DNA of 64,000 nucleotides from Methylobacter sp. KS41 (GTDB lineage Bacteria; Pseudomonadota; Gammaproteobacteria; Methylococcales; Methylomonadaceae): NCBI GenBank assembly GCA_002862125.1, contig PHSP01000001.1, positions 1,584,501 to 1,648,500 of the forward strand, read 5' to 3'. Shown piece by piece: positions 30,884 to 40,606 of this stretch (position 1 is its first letter; each line of letters starts with the position of its first letter). The notes under the pieces were generated by a model. It saw only the letters and a program-made list of their open reading frames with translations, ran no database searches and was not told where the DNA came from. The position numbers and the translations under genes were made by a program.

Positions 30884-31861
30884 TTAGATTGATTCAGTCC
30901 CTACTTTATCAACAATCTGCACTGCATAAAAACCCTCCGAGATACAGGCTTTACCGGTAAGAACTGTAACTCCTTCCGCCTTAAGCATCACCGTTTTCGG
31001 CATTTCAATAGGTATTACATCACCTTTTTTTAAGCGCAAGACCTCTTTTATGGATAGATTTTTTTCCACCATAGAGCTAACAACGCTCAATTCTACTCCC
31101 ATAATTTCATTGCGCACCGCGGCCTTCCATTGAATGTCGCTTGCATCGCTTTCATCGCTAATATCTTCCAATAAGCCCCTGATCGGTTCAATCATCGAAT
31201 ACGGCATGACAATATTAATATCCCCTCCACCGCTCTCCAATGCGACATTTACTGTAGAAACAATCACAATGTCTTGAGGACCTACAATGCCGGCAAAACT
31301 CGGATTGATTTCTGAACTCAGATATTCAAAGTCTAATTCCATAACCGATTTCCAGGCGCCTTTCAAATTTTCAAAAATCATATCAAGGAGTATCTGAACA
31401 ATCCGCATTTCAGTCACTGAAAACTCCCTCGCCTCAGCAACATTGCTATAAAATTTTCCCCCGCCGCCAAAAAAGTTATCCACCACAATAAAAATCAAAT
31501 TCGGATCGATGGCTATCAATGCCCGGCCTCGCAGCGGAGACAAACGGATAATATTCAAGTTGGCCGGCACGCTTACTCTGTCCATATATTCAGAAAACTT
31601 CTTAATCTGAATACCTGACATGAAAACTTCCGGTGAACGGTGCAGAAATTGGAACAGGGATGTATGTAAAGACTTATAGAACCGTTCATTAATTACTTCC
31701 AAGGTTCGAATACGCCTGCGGACAATTCTTTCCTGGCTCTTGAAGTCATAGTCCTTGACGGCATTTAGGTCCTGGAATTCATCGGGTTCTGCATCAATAT
31801 CGCCATCATCCATACTTTGGAGCAGCGCATTAATTTCTTCCTGTGAAAGTATATTAGCCAT
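30884..31861 (-). CDS. fliM: Flagellar switch protein FliM
   Basis: The 325-residue C-ring protein has the N-terminal CheY-P binding helix LSQEEINALLQS at 4-15, a central CheC-like domain, and a C-terminal SpoA domain. It heads the fliMNOPQR-flhB-flhA-flhF-fleN-fliA operon here. Normally fliL lies immediately upstream; here there is only a short unidentified frame and noncoding DNA, so the 5' part of the operon has been rearranged. Confidence 0.97.
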   Translation of the reverse strand: MANILSQEEINALLQSMDDGDIDAEPDEFQDLNAVKDYDFKSQERIVRRRIRTLEVINERFYKSLHTSLFQFLHRSPEVFMSGIQIKKFSEYMDRVSVPANLNIIRLSPLRGRALIAIDPNLIFIVVDNFFGGGGKFYSNVAEAREFSVTEMRIVQILLDMIFENLKGAWKSVMELDFEYLSSEINPSFAGIVGPQDIVIVSTVNVALESGGGDINIVMPYSMIEPIRGLLEDISDESDASDIQWKAAVRNEIMGVELSVVSSMVEKNLSIKEVLRLKKGDVIPIEMPKTVMLKAEGVTVLTGKACISEGFYAVQIVDKVGTESI

Positions 31862-31917
31862 ATATTAATTGCATTACAAAAAAGTAAGAATAGCTATTTT
31901 AACGTGTTTTTAAGCGG

Positions 31918-32157
31918 TTATTTTGATAATGGTAGCTCTTTTATCAGCCATTCCAAAATCTTAAAGAACAGTTGCAATGCGTCGTGAGCAGTTCGTGCTG
32001 AATTCAATGATATCAACACAAATCTCCTGATTCGCCGGTAACTTTCTGATTGCGCATACGTTTGCCGCGCCAATGCTTCTTGGTGGATAATCGTGCTCTT
32101 GCTCAGCCTTATTTTATCGATGACTATGGCATGATCCGTAAGAAATTGATATTGCAC
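31918..32157 (-). other. Short unidentified frame, possible transposase-tail remnant
   Basis: A 79-codon frame upstream of fliM encodes a basic, helical stretch (HQEALARQTYAQSESYRR, then FFKILEWLIKELPLSK). The Arg-rich, Gln/Ser-rich character resembles a transposase C-terminus, but I cannot name a family and see no start signal. It occupies the place where fliL would be expected. Real-gene status is doubtful. Confidence 0.25.
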
Positions 32158-32405
32158 GGATATAGCTCAAGAAAATCCACCGCCAAAAAGGAGTTTTTAT
32201 GAGCTTCGGATAATTGCGCGCGAATAATTAATCACTGCGGATCCTACCCTATAAGCAGGCGGATACGCAGAAACACGGCGTGATGCCGCAAAAGACACCT
32301 GAAAAAGTCTTTATCGCAGCGATATTAAAATGACAGTGGAAATAAAATTTAAGCGCTCGCGCTTATCGAACAAACCGGCCAGTGCAAACCCTCTGAACTT
32401 GAGAC
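32158..32405. other. Noncoding gap between cheR and the fliM region
   Basis: About 250 bases without a gene. It includes an imperfect 40-base palindrome near 32166-32205 beginning GCTCAAGAAAA and ending TTTTTATGAGC, and a GCGCTCGCGC self-complementary string near 32352. These are consistent with debris at a rearrangement joint. Confidence 0.35.
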
Positions 32406-33275
32406 TTAACGGCCGCCAGATTCCGTTCTCGAACCGCGATGGCGGCTTTGTGACGCGAGCTCATAGACGGTCTGTCCGCGCAATTTGAATAAGTCCGCTG
32501 CATGATGCAGGCTTTCCGAATGTCCGGCAAACAACAATCCGTGCGTCTCCAGCATAGGCGCAAAACGCTTGAGAATTTTATATTGGGTTTCCTTATCAAA
32601 ATAAATCATGACGTTACGGCAGAAAATAACATCGAACTGTCCATCAATAGGCCAGTGGGTGTCAAGCAGGTTGAGTTGCCGGAAGCTTATCAAATCGCGC
32701 AACTCCTTGCGCACCTTAACATAATTGACGTTTTTTCCGGCACCTCTGAGGAAGAAGCGTTTGAGAGTTTCCTGGGGCAATTTTTCGATCCGGTCCAACG
32801 AGTAAATACCTGCTTTTGCCTTGCCTAGAACATCGGTGTCAATATCGGTGGCGATGATTTCCACGGGAGGTTTATAGCTTCCGAAAGCGTCCACCATGGT
32901 CATAGCCATGGTATAAGCTTCCTCGCCCGTGGACGAGGCAGAGCACCACAAGCGCAGCATGCTCTTGCGCAAACTCAGCACATGCTCCCTGAGCAGAGAG
33001 AAATGATGAGGTTCACGGAAAAATGCGGTCAGATTGGTGGTAAGCGAGTTGATGAAGGCCTCTTTTTCATCCCCCTGATCTTGATCTAGCCGAAGCAGAT
33101 AGTCATCAAACGATTTCAGTCCTGTGGCGCGCAGGCGCCTCGCCAATCGGCTGTACACCATATCGGTTTTGCTATCGTTAAGCTTGATGCCACTGTGCTG
33201 ATACAGCATAGTGCGGATTTTCTCGAAATCCGACGGCTTAAATAAAAACTCTTTTTGTTCAGGATAATTGTTCAT
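32406..33275 (-). CDS. cheR: Chemotaxis protein methyltransferase CheR
   Basis: The 289-residue enzyme methylates receptor glutamates using S-adenosylmethionine. It has an N-terminal helical domain, then the Rossmann-type fold with LWCSASSTGEEAYTMAM (motif I region), IIATDIDTDVLGKA and FDVIFCRNVMIYFD. It is the last gene of the minus-strand chemotaxis block, after the receptor gene. The receptor ends in a CheR-tether-like pentapeptide, suggesting they act as a pair. Confidence 0.96.
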   Translation of the reverse strand: MNNYPEQKEFLFKPSDFEKIRTMLYQHSGIKLNDSKTDMVYSRLARRLRATGLKSFDDYLLRLDQDQGDEKEAFINSLTTNLTAFFREPHHFSLLREHVLSLRKSMLRLWCSASSTGEEAYTMAMTMVDAFGSYKPPVEIIATDIDTDVLGKAKAGIYSLDRIEKLPQETLKRFFLRGAGKNVNYVKVRKELRDLISFRQLNLLDTHWPIDGQFDVIFCRNVMIYFDKETQYKILKRFAPMLETHGLLFAGHSESLHHAADLFKLRGQTVYELASQSRHRGSRTESGGR

Positions 33276-33364
33276 GCTGATGTTGTATCCGGATTCAAAC
33301 GCCGCGCCTTTATTGACAAATCGGCTTTATGCATCAATATGATAAAGTGAGCTGCCGGATATTG

Positions 33365-33388
33365 AGGGGGCGGTAAAAGCCGCCCCCT
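33365..33388. terminator. GC-rich hairpin between mcp and cheR
   Basis: AGGGGGCGG at 33365-33373 pairs perfectly with CCGCCCCCT at 33380-33388 around a 6-base loop. On the minus strand no T-run follows, so it may attenuate or protect the mcp message rather than stop it fully. Confidence 0.5.
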
Positions 33389-33440
33389 TTAATCCGCTTG
33401 CCATTGCCGGCCCAGTATGTTGGGTTAATGGTCTATGCCA

Positions 33441-35750
33441 CTAAAACTCGACCCATTCATCGTCTTCCTGTTTGTGCGCTTTTACCGGTTTGGACGTCAG
33501 GCGAATCGCTGGTTTTCGTGGTGCGGCAACCGGCTGATAGGCGGGTCGTCCCGGCGCGCTGGAGCGTGCGTCGGAATCGAGACGAAAATGGGCTACTGTT
33601 TGCATCAAGGTTGCCGCTTGCTCCTCTAACGACTCGGCGGCTGCAGCGGCCTGCTCCACCAGCGCGGCGTTCTGCTGAGTCACCTCATCCATCTGGTTGA
33701 CAGCCTGATTAACCTGATTGATACCAGAGCTCTGCTCCACTGACGCCGCGGCGATCTCCGACATAATGTTGGTGACGCGCTTCACCGAGGCCACGATCTC
33801 ATCCATAGTTTTGCCGGCCTCTCCTACCAGCTTGGTGCCGTCTTCCACCTTCTCCACAGAATCACCGATCAGTGCCTTGATTTCCTTTGCCGCAGCCGCC
33901 GAACGCTGCGCCAAATTGCGCACTTCGCTAGCCACCACCGCGAAGCCGCGGCCCTGTTCCCCGGCCCGCGCCGCTTCCACTGCCGCGTTCAGAGCCAGGA
34001 TGTTGGTTTGCAAGGCGATGCCGTCGATAACGCTAATGATGTCGACTATCTTGCGCGAGCTTTCGTTGATGGAGCTCATGGTGCCGACAACCTGCTGCAC
34101 CATGTTGCCGCCCTTGATTGCCACGTCCGACGCCGCCGCGGCCATTTGGTTGGCTTGCTTGGCGTTGTCGGCATTTTGTTTCACCGTGGAGGCGAGTTCT
34201 TCCATGCTGGAAGCGGTTTCCTCCAGGCTGGCGGCCTGCTGTTCCGTGCGATGCGACAAATCTACATTGCCGGCGGAAATTTCTTTGGCGGCCGTACTGA
34301 TAGAGTCAACCGCCGTCTTCACAACAATAATGGGGTCGACAATCGTTTCTAAAGTAGCATTGATGCCTTCAATAATCCTTTTGAAGTCACCGTGGTGCTG
34401 GTTGGCATCGGCGCGAACCTGGATACGTCCTTCCTCTGCCGCTTGTGATAGCATCGTGGTATCGGAAATCAGAGCCTGAAGATTAGCGCGCACCTGTTCG
34501 ATGACGTCGTTAATGAAAGCCTTTTTGCCGGGAAATTGTTCCAGTGGTGCATCGAAGTTGCCTTCGCCGAATTCCTTGATGCAAACCATCGCTTTCTTGT
34601 TGACTGTAATATGCCCGTTGACCATGTCATTAACGCCCTGCGCCATGGCCTTGTAAGCTCCCTCGAATCTGTTGGTGTCTATCGTTATATCGATGTCGCC
34701 CTTGTCCTGCTCCGCGGACACATAGCGTACGCTGTCGATGAAGCCGTTCAGGATGCTGGTGGTGGCGTTCATATTTCTCCTGAGGACGTTGAAGTCGCCT
34801 TTAAACTCTTCCAATATCTTCGGTGGAATGTCGCCCTTGGCGATGCGCCTGAGATAGTCCGAAGCGATGTTCAACGGTGTGCTGATGGCGTCAATTAGGT
34901 TGTTGATATTTTCAGCCATGTCAAGAGTGAAGCCGGTCTTGCCATCCTGGGAAGCGCGTTTCGACAAATCGCCAAAGCTGGCGGCCTCGACCAGATCTTT
35001 GATTTCCTTTTCCGCCGCCGCCTCTGCCGTGCGATCGATCCATTCGACAACCGCTCCCAAGCGCTCGCTCTTCTCATTGATAATCGGGTTGGCGAGCAAT
35101 AAAAAGGTACGCGCACCGACTTGAATCTGTGCGCGGTGGCTGCCGGTAAAACTGGCCAGTATGCTCTTCTGATGAGCCGGATTCTTATGGAATTGATCCA
35201 TATTTGAGCCAAGTAGCCGGGACGCATTGAAATTAGGCAGCACTTTACGCACATCGCTCTCGGCATTGGTTAACATCTCGCTTACTGATTTATTCATATA
35301 AATGATGTTACGTTCGTTGTCGGCAATCATTACGTTAGCCGCGACATTATCCAGCGCGGCTTTCACCATCCGGTTTTCGTAGGAAGCGCGCGTGGTCTCC
35401 GCCAACACGTCGATGGTAGCATTCATGTTGTTCCTGAGAGTGTTAAATTCACCCTTAAAATCGTCGGTGATTTTCGGCGGGATATCGCCTTTGGCGATGC
35501 ACTCCAAGAATTTAGCAACCTTATCAAGAATCACCCGCAGTTCCGCGCTAGTATCGGTTTCGCGACGACCCTCCGAGACACGCCGCTCTTGAGTGACAAT
35601 GCTGTTTTTCAGCGCCCGCATAAGCGGAGCGACAACATCGCTGCCCGATGTGTCAATTGGAATGGTTAACTCACCGGCCGATATTTTATCGACTATTTTT
35701 ACCGCCTCATCGATACGGTTCTTTACCGCGTTGTTTCCAAAAAATGCCAT
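33441..35750 (-). CDS. Soluble methyl-accepting chemotaxis protein
   Basis: The 769-residue receptor has no membrane segment. The N-terminal half has HAMP-like modules, each marked by (A/I)KGDIPPKI (near 86-94 and 308-316), and a PAS-like domain near 127-245 with [13 protein letters not shown]. The C-terminal signalling tip reads [32 protein letters not shown] (read as the standard hairpin) and is flanked by methylation helices. The last five residues, EWVEF, fit the CheR-docking pattern x-aromatic-x-x-aromatic. It likely senses an intracellular or redox signal. It is followed by cheR. Confidence 0.93.
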   Translation of the reverse strand: MAFFGNNAVKNRIDEAVKIVDKISAGELTIPIDTSGSDVVAPLMRALKNSIVTQERRVSEGRRETDTSAELRVILDKVAKFLECIAKGDIPPKITDDFKGEFNTLRNNMNATIDVLAETTRASYENRMVKAALDNVAANVMIADNERNIIYMNKSVSEMLTNAESDVRKVLPNFNASRLLGSNMDQFHKNPAHQKSILASFTGSHRAQIQVGARTFLLLANPIINEKSERLGAVVEWIDRTAEAAAEKEIKDLVEAASFGDLSKRASQDGKTGFTLDMAENINNLIDAISTPLNIASDYLRRIAKGDIPPKILEEFKGDFNVLRRNMNATTSILNGFIDSVRYVSAEQDKGDIDITIDTNRFEGAYKAMAQGVNDMVNGHITVNKKAMVCIKEFGEGNFDAPLEQFPGKKAFINDVIEQVRANLQALISDTTMLSQAAEEGRIQVRADANQHHGDFKRIIEGINATLETIVDPIIVVKTAVDSISTAAKEISAGNVDLSHRTEQQAASLEETASSMEELASTVKQNADNAKQANQMAAAASDVAIKGGNMVQQVVGTMSSINESSRKIVDIISVIDGIALQTNILALNAAVEAARAGEQGRGFAVVASEVRNLAQRSAAAAKEIKALIGDSVEKVEDGTKLVGEAGKTMDEIVASVKRVTNIMSEIAAASVEQSSGINQVNQAVNQMDEVTQQNAALVEQAAAAAESLEEQAATLMQTVAHFRLDSDARSSAPGRPAYQPVAAPRKPAIRLTSKPVKAHKQEDDEWVEF

Positions 35751-35812
35751 GGCTATACCTCTTTATTATTTTTTGTGAATGTTAAGATTGCTGAATTGCT
35801 GCTTGAATTTGA

Positions 35813-36289
35813 TCAGGCAGCGGCTTTAGCGGTCAGGTCCATTTCATCAGAAGACATCAACCTTTCGATATCGACCAGGATAATCATGCATTCGGCAACC
35901 ATGCCTATTCCGGTCAGATATTGAGTATCCATACTGGAGCCGAATTCAGGCTTGGCGTGAATTTGATCTGAAGTCAGCGCGATAACGTCGGATACGCTGT
36001 CCACTACCATGCCGATCACTCTTCCTAATACGTTCAAGACGATCACCACTGTAAACTGGTTATAATCCACGTTGCCCAAGCGGAACTTGATGCGCATGTC
36101 GACCACCGGTACGATGACTCCACGCAAATTGATTACTCCTTTGATGAAGTCGGGTGTGTTGGCAATCTTGGCAACTGTTTCATAGGCGCGAATTTCCTGC
36201 ACCTTAAGAATGTCTATGCCATATACCTCATCGCCCAATGCGAAGACGAGATACTCAAAACTTGACCTGGACTCTTGATTATCTTTCAT
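35813..36289 (-). CDS. cheW: Chemotaxis adaptor CheW
   Basis: The 158-residue SH3-like adaptor couples receptor to CheA. Family blocks are [42 protein letters not shown] and [13 protein letters not shown]. It lies directly upstream of the receptor gene and is probably dedicated to it. A second cheW lies at 40055-40570 in the same block. Confidence 0.95.
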   Translation of the reverse strand: MKDNQESRSSFEYLVFALGDEVYGIDILKVQEIRAYETVAKIANTPDFIKGVINLRGVIVPVVDMRIKFRLGNVDYNQFTVVIVLNVLGRVIGMVVDSVSDVIALTSDQIHAKPEFGSSMDTQYLTGIGMVAECMIILVDIERLMSSDEMDLTAKAAA

Positions 36290-36554
36290 AAATACCTCTA
36301 ATTTTTAGATCTGACTCGCGTATCTATTGTTAATATAACCAAAGTTAAGATAGCCTCATCCATCACCGGAGAGCTTGGTTAAAACTATGGCTGGGATCAA
36401 GTCTAGTTCAAATTTCAGTTTTATGACGGCGTCTATCCCATTTTTTTGAGCTTCAACAAACTTTTTAACAAGCATCCATCATCGATGGATTTCTTGTTAA
36501 CACTCAATTACTAATCGACGGTAAATTGGACAAAAACCAATCCTGACATTATCC

Positions 36555-37091
36555 CTAGAATAATTCTATATCGCTGGAATGGTTGTATTGATTTGCATTT
36601 TTCACCGCAATGGCTTCATCGAAAGACTTACCTTCCAAAATGGCATCAAACATCATTTTTTCAGACTCCATCGTATATCGTGAACGTATCTGATTTTGAT
36701 ATTCATGCCATTCATCCGGATTATTAAGACGTTCAGGATTTTCAACTAGCCGTGATAATCCCCTTAAATTCAATGTGACGTGCTGCAGGCATTGCTGCAT
36801 CCTATCGTAAAATTGAAAGGCGATAATAGCCGTCTGAATTTTATCTTTTGTTTCCAAACAACAATCCAGTACCTGCTTATTGGCGTCAGAAATATCAAGA
36901 GATAAAAGGTGGTTATTTATCGTCTGCATGCTTTCAACGATGTCGGTAAACGATTCTGTCAGTGTATTCACTGATAACTCGCTCTCTTGCAAAATAACGT
37001 CTACCTGAGCAGCTGATAAATTTAATAATTTATTGGTTTCACGAACGTGACTCCAATCATGATCGGAGGTTTTTGAATTGGAAAAAGACAT
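36555..37091 (-). CDS. CheZ-like chemotaxis-associated protein
   Basis: A 178-residue, all-helical protein located between cheB and cheW. The central segment IQTAIIAFQFYDRMQQCLQHV resembles the FQFQD-type helix in CheZ-related proteins. A conserved-looking tail MFDAILEGKSFDEAI follows, and the protein ends SDIELF. CheZ dephosphorylates CheY-P, but its catalytic DQTGQ-type motif is not evident, so only a CheZ-like role is suggested. The final DIELF resembles the DVELF that ends CheD. Confidence 0.6.
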   Translation of the reverse strand: MSFSNSKTSDHDWSHVRETNKLLNLSAAQVDVILQESELSVNTLTESFTDIVESMQTINNHLLSLDISDANKQVLDCCLETKDKIQTAIIAFQFYDRMQQCLQHVTLNLRGLSRLVENPERLNNPDEWHEYQNQIRSRYTMESEKMMFDAILEGKSFDEAIAVKNANQYNHSSDIELF

Positions 37092-37199
37092 ATTTCACCA
37101 TGCGACGCGGTTAAGGAAACTTCTATTCTTACAGTAAGTTTCAAGTGGGAAATCGTAAGGGCGTAAACGGAATAAAACCGGAATCTTTATGTTATCGTT

Positions 37200-38273
37200 T
37201 TATTTGACTAATGCCAGAATCCGATCGGCGATTTCTTCTAGCGGCAACACATAATCCGTGCAACCCAATTTAAATGCAACGCCGGGCATTCCCCAAACAA
37301 CGCTGGTTTGCTCGTCCTGTATTACTGTTTTGGCGCCGGCATCATGCATTTCCTTCATGCCCTTCGCACCGTCGGCTCCCATGCCAGTCAATAAAACCGC
37401 TATTGCATTGGCGCCTGCGCATTTTGCTATCGAGCTAAACATCACATCGACGGCGGGTTTATGGCGATTAACAGGCTCGCTATCAAGCAGTTTAATGATA
37501 TATCTGAAACCTTCCCTGACCACTTCCATGTGTCTGTCTCCCGGCGCCAGATATATATGACCGTTTTCCAGGGGTTGACCATGTTTTGGGATACAGGCGG
37601 CCATTTCGGTTACAAGATCAATATTCCTGGCAAACGATTCGCTGTACGCCACTGGTAAATGCTGGGTAATCACAATAGCGGGAGTGTCAGCAGGCAATCT
37701 TTTGGCCACCGCCTTAATCGCTTCGGTTCCGCCCGTGGATGCTCCCAAAGCAATAATTTTATTGCTGGCAGCGGGACGTTTTTTTACAGCCGCCGTATAT
37801 AAATTGACATCGTCTGGCCTTTTATCAGTTTCTTTGGCCTTTAAGGTTTTATTATAAATGTTGTTGCCGAGATTGACTCGCGCCGCCATTTTGACCTTGC
37901 TTATAACCTCTTCCGCATAACTGTTAAGCGTGTCGACAACATCAATTTTGGGCTTGGAGATGAAATCCACCGCACCCAATGTCAAAGCCTCCAAAGTAAC
38001 CCCCGCCCCTTTTTCTGTAAGCGTCGAGATCATCACCACCGGTGTTGGCCGCAAACGCATAAGATTTCTCAAAAATGTGATGCCGTCCATGTTCGGCATT
38101 TCGATATCCAGGGTCAGCACATCAGGATTTAACCGTTTAATCAGATCCCGTGCAATTAAAGGATCAGCCGCTATTCCAACCACTTCAATATCGGGAGACG
38201 AATTTAATATTTCAGTTAAAATTTTTCTAATTAACACTGAATCATCAATGATTAATACCTTTATTTTATTCAT
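37200..38273 (-). CDS. cheB: Chemotaxis response regulator methylesterase CheB
   Basis: The 357-residue enzyme has an N-terminal receiver domain (IIDDSVLIRKIL, phospho-Asp in LTLDIEMPNMDG). The C-terminal methylesterase/deamidase domain has catalytic Ser in GASTGGTEAI, His in TQHLP and Asp in GMGADGAKGM. It removes methyl groups from the receptor when phosphorylated by CheA. It lies downstream of cheD. Confidence 0.97.
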   Translation of the reverse strand: MNKIKVLIIDDSVLIRKILTEILNSSPDIEVVGIAADPLIARDLIKRLNPDVLTLDIEMPNMDGITFLRNLMRLRPTPVVMISTLTEKGAGVTLEALTLGAVDFISKPKIDVVDTLNSYAEEVISKVKMAARVNLGNNIYNKTLKAKETDKRPDDVNLYTAAVKKRPAASNKIIALGASTGGTEAIKAVAKRLPADTPAIVITQHLPVAYSESFARNIDLVTEMAACIPKHGQPLENGHIYLAPGDRHMEVVREGFRYIIKLLDSEPVNRHKPAVDVMFSSIAKCAGANAIAVLLTGMGADGAKGMKEMHDAGAKTVIQDEQTSVVWGMPGVAFKLGCTDYVLPLEEIADRILALVK

Positions 38274-38572
38274 GCGCTTCCCTTAAAAAGACCAATATCA
38301 GCATATTATTTTTTGGACCGGCATAGGCCTTAAATCCTTAAAGTTACACAAAAAGGTGATTCCCCATAGCTGAACTTAGACAACCGGCGCAATAACACCC
38401 GTGCCAGGTGTTTTTTATCATTTCTCTAATGTAAGAGCATCCTCCGCAGCGCCAGCCGGACTGAATGGCTGGCGGGGCGTGTTAATATTTGGTTAATACC
38501 TATCAAATCAACGGCGGATCGTCAGTGTTCAAAACACATGCCTTATCCATTCTCTGCTTTTTGTCACTTAGT
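38274..38572. other. Intergenic stretch between cheD and cheB with a hairpin
   Basis: About 300 bases. CGCCAGCC at 38450-38457 pairs perfectly with GGCTGGCG at 38467-38474. A second stem, AACACC/GGTGTT, lies around 38395-38412. They may partially terminate the upstream message or separate cheD from cheB expression. No gene was seen. Confidence 0.4.
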
Positions 38573-39211
38573 CTAAAACAGCTCAACATCGCCTTTTACA
38601 GGAACATCCTTAATGTTGTTAAAATATTGCCGTTCTCGTTGAACAATCGTATCATTATGCAAATCCGGTATTTTTTTCATGGCGGCCCTCCCTGTTTTAG
38701 GAAAAAAAATGACTTTCCTGGGATAAATGTCGCCTAAGTCCTGGGATAACAGATTTAATCCTTCCTGATTGATATAGTCCAAGACAAAGTCGATATTTTT
38801 CATGCCGACATCTGTTAATGCCGGTATGATTTTGCCGCCGCCAAATACCTTTACTTCCAGATTCTTTCTTTTGCCGCCATTGCTCAAAATGGTATTAATC
38901 AAATGCTCCATTGCATAGTTCCCGTATCGGGTCGCCATGCCAACAATTGCTTCACCGCCTTTTTTCAAATTGTCGAATGTGGTTTGAGGCAGCATGAAAT
39001 GGTTCATCCCGCCAATTCCAGACTCCCTGTCCCTGATACACGCGGATACGCAGGAACCTAATACTGTCGTAATCGATTCATTTTCTTGCGTAACATAATA
39101 TTCACCGGGTAGAATTTTGGCCATGATAATGTCACGCTCCCGATCCCAAAATCGATTCACATGTTCAAATCCAGCTATCGACGGCCTCTCAATTTTGAGC
39201 TTATTATTCAT
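38573..39211 (-). CDS. cheD: Chemoreceptor glutamine deamidase CheD
   Basis: The 212-residue enzyme deamidates receptor glutamines. Catalytic Cys is in VLGSCVSACIRD, and His in GGMNHFMLP; the conserved Thr region follows. The C-terminus has FFPKTGRAAMKKIP and ends GDVELF, an acidic-aromatic tail shared with the CheZ-like protein two genes downstream. CheD with CheB, CheR and a soluble receptor makes a full adaptation set. Confidence 0.94.
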   Translation of the reverse strand: MNNKLKIERPSIAGFEHVNRFWDRERDIIMAKILPGEYYVTQENESITTVLGSCVSACIRDRESGIGGMNHFMLPQTTFDNLKKGGEAIVGMATRYGNYAMEHLINTILSNGGKRKNLEVKVFGGGKIIPALTDVGMKNIDFVLDYINQEGLNLLSQDLGDIYPRKVIFFPKTGRAAMKKIPDLHNDTIVQRERQYFNNIKDVPVKGDVELF

Positions 39212-39512
39212 TGTGTATTACATTGTTCCAGTAAGTAGTAGAAGCGCCCAAATCAAAGTCCGTTGATTGTTTATTTAAGGATTATGACTGTCCAATAAAC
39301 AAGCTCATCATTTGCCGGCCAGTAATTTTGAATGTACTGAAAAACACAGTAAATTTTTCTTCTGGATGACCGTTTGAATATAAGGGCAATTTTCTTTAAA
39401 TTCTTTTAAGTAAATTTTCTTACCCGTTTTCTCTTGCCTTGAATAAATTGTCAACGGTAAAGATGAGTTACAAGCTTTCTTAAGCAAGGCAGTTATGTTT
39501 TAAAAGCTATCC
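39212..39512. other. Intergenic stretch between the STAS gene and cheD
   Basis: About 300 AT-rich bases with no recognisable gene, hairpin or sigma-28 or sigma-54 consensus. It could hold an internal promoter for cheD. Confidence 0.3.
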
Positions 39513-39911
39513 TCAAGCATCAACATTTAATAACTCCAGCAAACCCAGCAATTCTGCAGCCTCGATAAAGCGCTGGGAAGGCGCGGCAAAAACCACTTTT
39601 TTTTGTTCTTTAATGGCATCCCTTTTTAACGCAAACAGTAATTGCAAGGTAGCGGTATCTATCGAAGACACACTGGAGGCATCAATTTCAATGGCGTTAT
39701 ATGCGCAGTATGACTTCTTGAGTTTTTCATAAAGCTTAACAACATTCTGGATTGTTGAAGTTGCTTCCAGGGTTATAATCGGCTCGACAACACCTTCTAT
39801 CGCCATCTCATCGGAAACCTGGTCTTTCGGCAAATCTGCAATAGTATTCTTCATATCGTTCTCGCTGCTGTCGGGTTTAAAAAACCCATGATTGTTTGCA
39901 CTTTCAAACAA
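39513..39911 (-). CDS. STAS-domain protein of the chemotaxis block
   Basis: The 132-residue frame ends in a STAS domain (ITLEATSTIQNVVKLYEKLKK, then IEIDASSVSSIDTATLQLL). The Ser of SSVSSID lies near the position phosphorylated in anti-anti-sigma factors. STAS proteins occur in several chemotaxis operons, with unclear roles. The TTG start at 39911 is doubtful: the frame stays open upstream to a stop at 40017-40019 and encodes a plausible acidic segment (IAGDADINIEDFDNLFESA), but no ATG or GTG is found there. Confidence 0.7.
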   Translation of the reverse strand: MFESANNHGFFKPDSSENDMKNTIADLPKDQVSDEMAIEGVVEPIITLEATSTIQNVVKLYEKLKKSYCAYNAIEIDASSVSSIDTATLQLLFALKRDAIKEQKKVVFAAPSQRFIEAAELLGLLELLNVDA

Positions 39912-40054
39912 ATTATCAAAGTCTTCAATGTTAATATCCGCATCACCGGCAATATGGAACCTGCATGAAATAACCCAGGCAGGATCAACATCATCAGCCT
40001 TAAGGCAATACCTGCTTTAATTGGACTAACAGTAAACTATGTTTTAACCAGTGT

Positions 40055-40570
40055 TTAACTTTCACTGATCTCCAAATCTTCCAGTTTAAGCAGTTTATCC
40101 ACATCAAGCAGAATCACCATGCGTTCATTGACCGTTGTCAGGCCATTAATAAACTCATTACTGATTTTCGTGCCAAAATCGGGCGCGCTCTGGATTTTGG
40201 TTTTATCCAGGCTAATAACGTCAGAGACTGAATCGACAACCACGCCCATGGTTCTGATTTTATTATCATCGCTGGTTTGCAACACGACTACAACTGTCAG
40301 ATGGGTATATTCTGTAAATTTTATGCAGAGCTTTTCCCTCAAGTCGATAATCGGCACGATAGAGCCGCGTAAATTAACCACGCCTTTCTCGTAGCGCGGC
40401 ACATTCGGTATTCTCGACACTGGTTCCCAGCTGCGAATTTCCTGAACACGGAGTATATCAACCCCGTATTCTTCATTATCCAACGTAAAACTCAGATACT
40501 GAGCCGCGCTTTCCCGTTCTTTGTTGTTACGATTATGATAGGTGTCTTGAGTTTTTAATTCTTGTGTCAT
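40055..40570 (-). CDS. cheW: Chemotaxis adaptor CheW (second copy)
   Basis: The 171-residue CheW has YLSFTLDNEEYGVDILRVQEI, PRYEKGVVNLRGSIVPIIDLR and [14 protein letters not shown]. It differs clearly from the copy at 35813-36289 but has the same architecture. It directly follows cheA by 36 bases. Confidence 0.95.
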   Translation of the reverse strand: MTQELKTQDTYHNRNNKERESAAQYLSFTLDNEEYGVDILRVQEIRSWEPVSRIPNVPRYEKGVVNLRGSIVPIIDLREKLCIKFTEYTHLTVVVVLQTSDDNKIRTMGVVVDSVSDVISLDKTKIQSAPDFGTKISNEFINGLTTVNERMVILLDVDKLLKLEDLEISES

Positions 40571-40606
40571 CTTTACTTTCCTGAACCTTCAAGGATAACC
40601 CCGTGA

